Shown here piece after piece: positions 5,274-6,032 of a stretch of DNA of 6,032 nucleotides. Both the position numbers and the translations under genes were made by a program. The DNA comes from an uncultured Prevotella sp. Lineage in GTDB: Bacteria > Bacteroidota > Bacteroidia > Bacteroidales > Bacteroidaceae. Every line of letters starts with the position of its first letter. The first letter of the stretch is position 1. The notes under the pieces are model-generated. The model worked only from the letters and a program-made list of their open reading frames with translations. It was not told where the DNA came from and searched no databases. The stretch is from contig CAMOTK010000122.1 of the NCBI GenBank assembly GCA_946625715.1, positions 1 through 6,032 of the forward strand, in the 5' to 3' direction.

Positions 5274-5546
5274 ATGCCCACCCTACCCGTACAGAAAAAA
5301 CCCACCACCTATTGCACACTCGAGGAGCTGCAGCTCCGCAAGGACGAGCTGAGTGCCGAGCTCCAGAAGGACAACGAGCAGTTCAACACGCTCTGGAACC
5401 AGCTGTTTGTGAAGCGCAAGGACAGCACCAAGGGCGAGTTCATCTCGAGCATCATCACCAACAGCATCACCGCCGTCGATGCCTTCCTCGTGGTGCGCAA
5501 GCTCATGAAGAACTACGGCGGACTGTTTAAGAAAAAGAAGAAATAG
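5274..5546 (+). CDS. Small basic coiled-coil protein, third gene of the YtxH/holin-X operon
   Basis: I do not recognise a named domain in this 90-residue protein. It has no signal peptide. Residues 16-48 form a probable charged coiled coil (LEELQLRKDELSAELQKDNE onward). A hydrophobic/amphipathic segment follows (56-77: FISSIITNSITAVDAFLVVRKL), and the protein ends in five lysines (KKKKK). The segment is too polar for a confident transmembrane helix, but it may lie on or dip into the membrane, with the lysine tail in the cytoplasm. The ATG at 5274 is 4 bp after the upstream stop. By position and type (small, basic, after a YqjE-like gene) it resembles E. coli YqjK, but that is an architectural analogy, not demonstrated homology. 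Confidence 0.8.
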   Translation: MPTLPVQKKPTTYCTLEELQLRKDELSAELQKDNEQFNTLWNQLFVKRKDSTKGEFISSIITNSITAVDAFLVVRKLMKNYGGLFKKKKK

Positions 5547-5580
5547 AAAAAAATGTACAGGCCGTTTAATTGAGATCTGC

Positions 5581-6032
5581 TTATTTAGGCTCTATCCAGG
5601 CAACAACCCGAATGCTGACTTCATAGAGAAGATAGAGCGGGATGGTTACAAGTATCAGGGTCATTAAGTCGGGTGGCGTGATAATTGCGGCTATCAGCAT
5701 AATCGCGATGAAGGAGTGCTTGCGATAGTTGGCAAGCAATGATGATGTGACCACCCCCATCTTTCCAAGGAAGAATGCAATGACGGGCAACTGGAACACC
5801 ACGCCCATAACCAACGTCAATGACACAAATGTGGAGATATACGAGTCAAGCGTAATGTTGCTTACCACCTTTGCTGAAACGCTATAAGTACCGAGGAAAC
5901 GGAACGAGATGGGGAACAGTACGAAGTAGGACATCAGCACACCAAAGATGAACAAGACATAGATAATGCCCGCCACTTGTACAGAATACTTGCGCTCATT
6001 CTCATAGAGGGCAGGAGAAATGAAGCGGAACA
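5581..6032 (-). CDS. tatC: Twin-arginine translocase subunit TatC, C-terminal part (runs off right edge)
   Basis: TatC is the inner-membrane receptor of the Tat pathway, which exports folded proteins bearing twin-arginine signals. The last 149 residues are present; the first 100 or so, including the N-terminal signal-recognition loop, lie outside. The partial sequence opens with FRFISPALYENERKY, matching the conserved FxxPGLxxxER cytoplasmic loop with its key glutamate. Transmembrane segments 3-6 follow: GIIYVLFIFGVLMSYFVLFP, LTLVMGVVFQLPVIAFFLG, HSFIAIMLIAAIITPPD (containing the conserved TPPD) and LILVTIPLYLLYEVSIRVVAW. In GVVFQLP a glutamine occupies the place of the membrane-embedded glutamate found in E. 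coli (E170). The GTG at 5976 is internal, because the reading frame stays open to the window edge. The gene converges on the plus-strand trio with 34 bp between stops. Confidence 0.96.
   Translation of the reverse strand, partial: FRFISPALYENERKYSVQVAGIIYVLFIFGVLMSYFVLFPISFRFLGTYSVSAKVVSNITLDSYISTFVSLTLVMGVVFQLPVIAFFLGKMGVVTSSLLANYRKHSFIAIMLIAAIITPPDLMTLILVTIPLYLLYEVSIRVVAWIEPK

Noticed and set aside
5547..5580. Rho-independent terminator between the convergent operon and tatC
   Set aside because: The 34-bp gap has A-rich and T-rich runs but no convincing GC-rich stem on either strand.
5581..5976. Complete 131-codon gene starting at GTG 5976
   Set aside because: The frame continues open to the right edge and encodes the conserved TatC loop FxxPALxxxER, so the GTG is internal and the gene is cut by the window end.

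Overview
The window looks like chromosome of a Bacteroidales bacterium, probably Prevotellaceae-like. The evidence is the gene order (SPOR lipoprotein, ruvX, def, TPR protein, thrS), TAnnTTTG-type promoter boxes, weak or absent Shine-Dalgarno sequences, and AT-rich gaps between moderately GC-rich genes. The genus is an inference. Nothing points to a phage, plasmid or insertion sequence.

Layout. Bases 1-4480 hold five genes on the minus strand, read from right to left: a SPOR-domain lipoprotein (4480-3977), ruvX (3971-3555), def (3510-2950), a large secreted TPR protein (2908-905) and the 5' third of thrS (730 to the left edge). The first four are tightly spaced and probably form one transcription unit. 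thrS has a 174-bp leader gap and its own promoter-like box. Bases 4481-4705 are an AT-rich divergent intergenic region. Bases 4706-5546 hold a compact plus-strand trio: a YtxH-like one-helix membrane protein, a two-helix holin-X/YqjE-like membrane protein, and a small basic coiled-coil protein. Bases 5581-6032 hold the C-terminal part of tatC on the minus strand, convergent with the trio. No stretch longer than 300 bases lacks a gene.

How the genes relate. The minus-strand unit is mostly housekeeping: RNA processing or recombination (RuvX), N-terminal deformylation of new proteins (Def) and threonine charging (ThrRS). It also carries two envelope proteins, a peptidoglycan-binding lipoprotein and a TPR scaffold. 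The plus-strand trio resembles the architecture of the enterobacterial yqjD-yqjE-yqjK membrane operon and may be its Bacteroidetes counterpart. TatC is the core of the twin-arginine translocase.

The most unusual material is short tandem repeats of 7-bp units at gene boundaries. A CATTGAN array lies inside the signal-peptide codons of the TPR gene, and a second, inverted copy lies just upstream; together they could fold into a long hairpin around the start codon. A different, GTAAAT-type array fills the def/ruvX junction, supplies the def start codon context, and happens to build a complete promoter-like sequence. The divergent region also holds a perfect 9-bp inverted repeat midway between the two candidate promoters.
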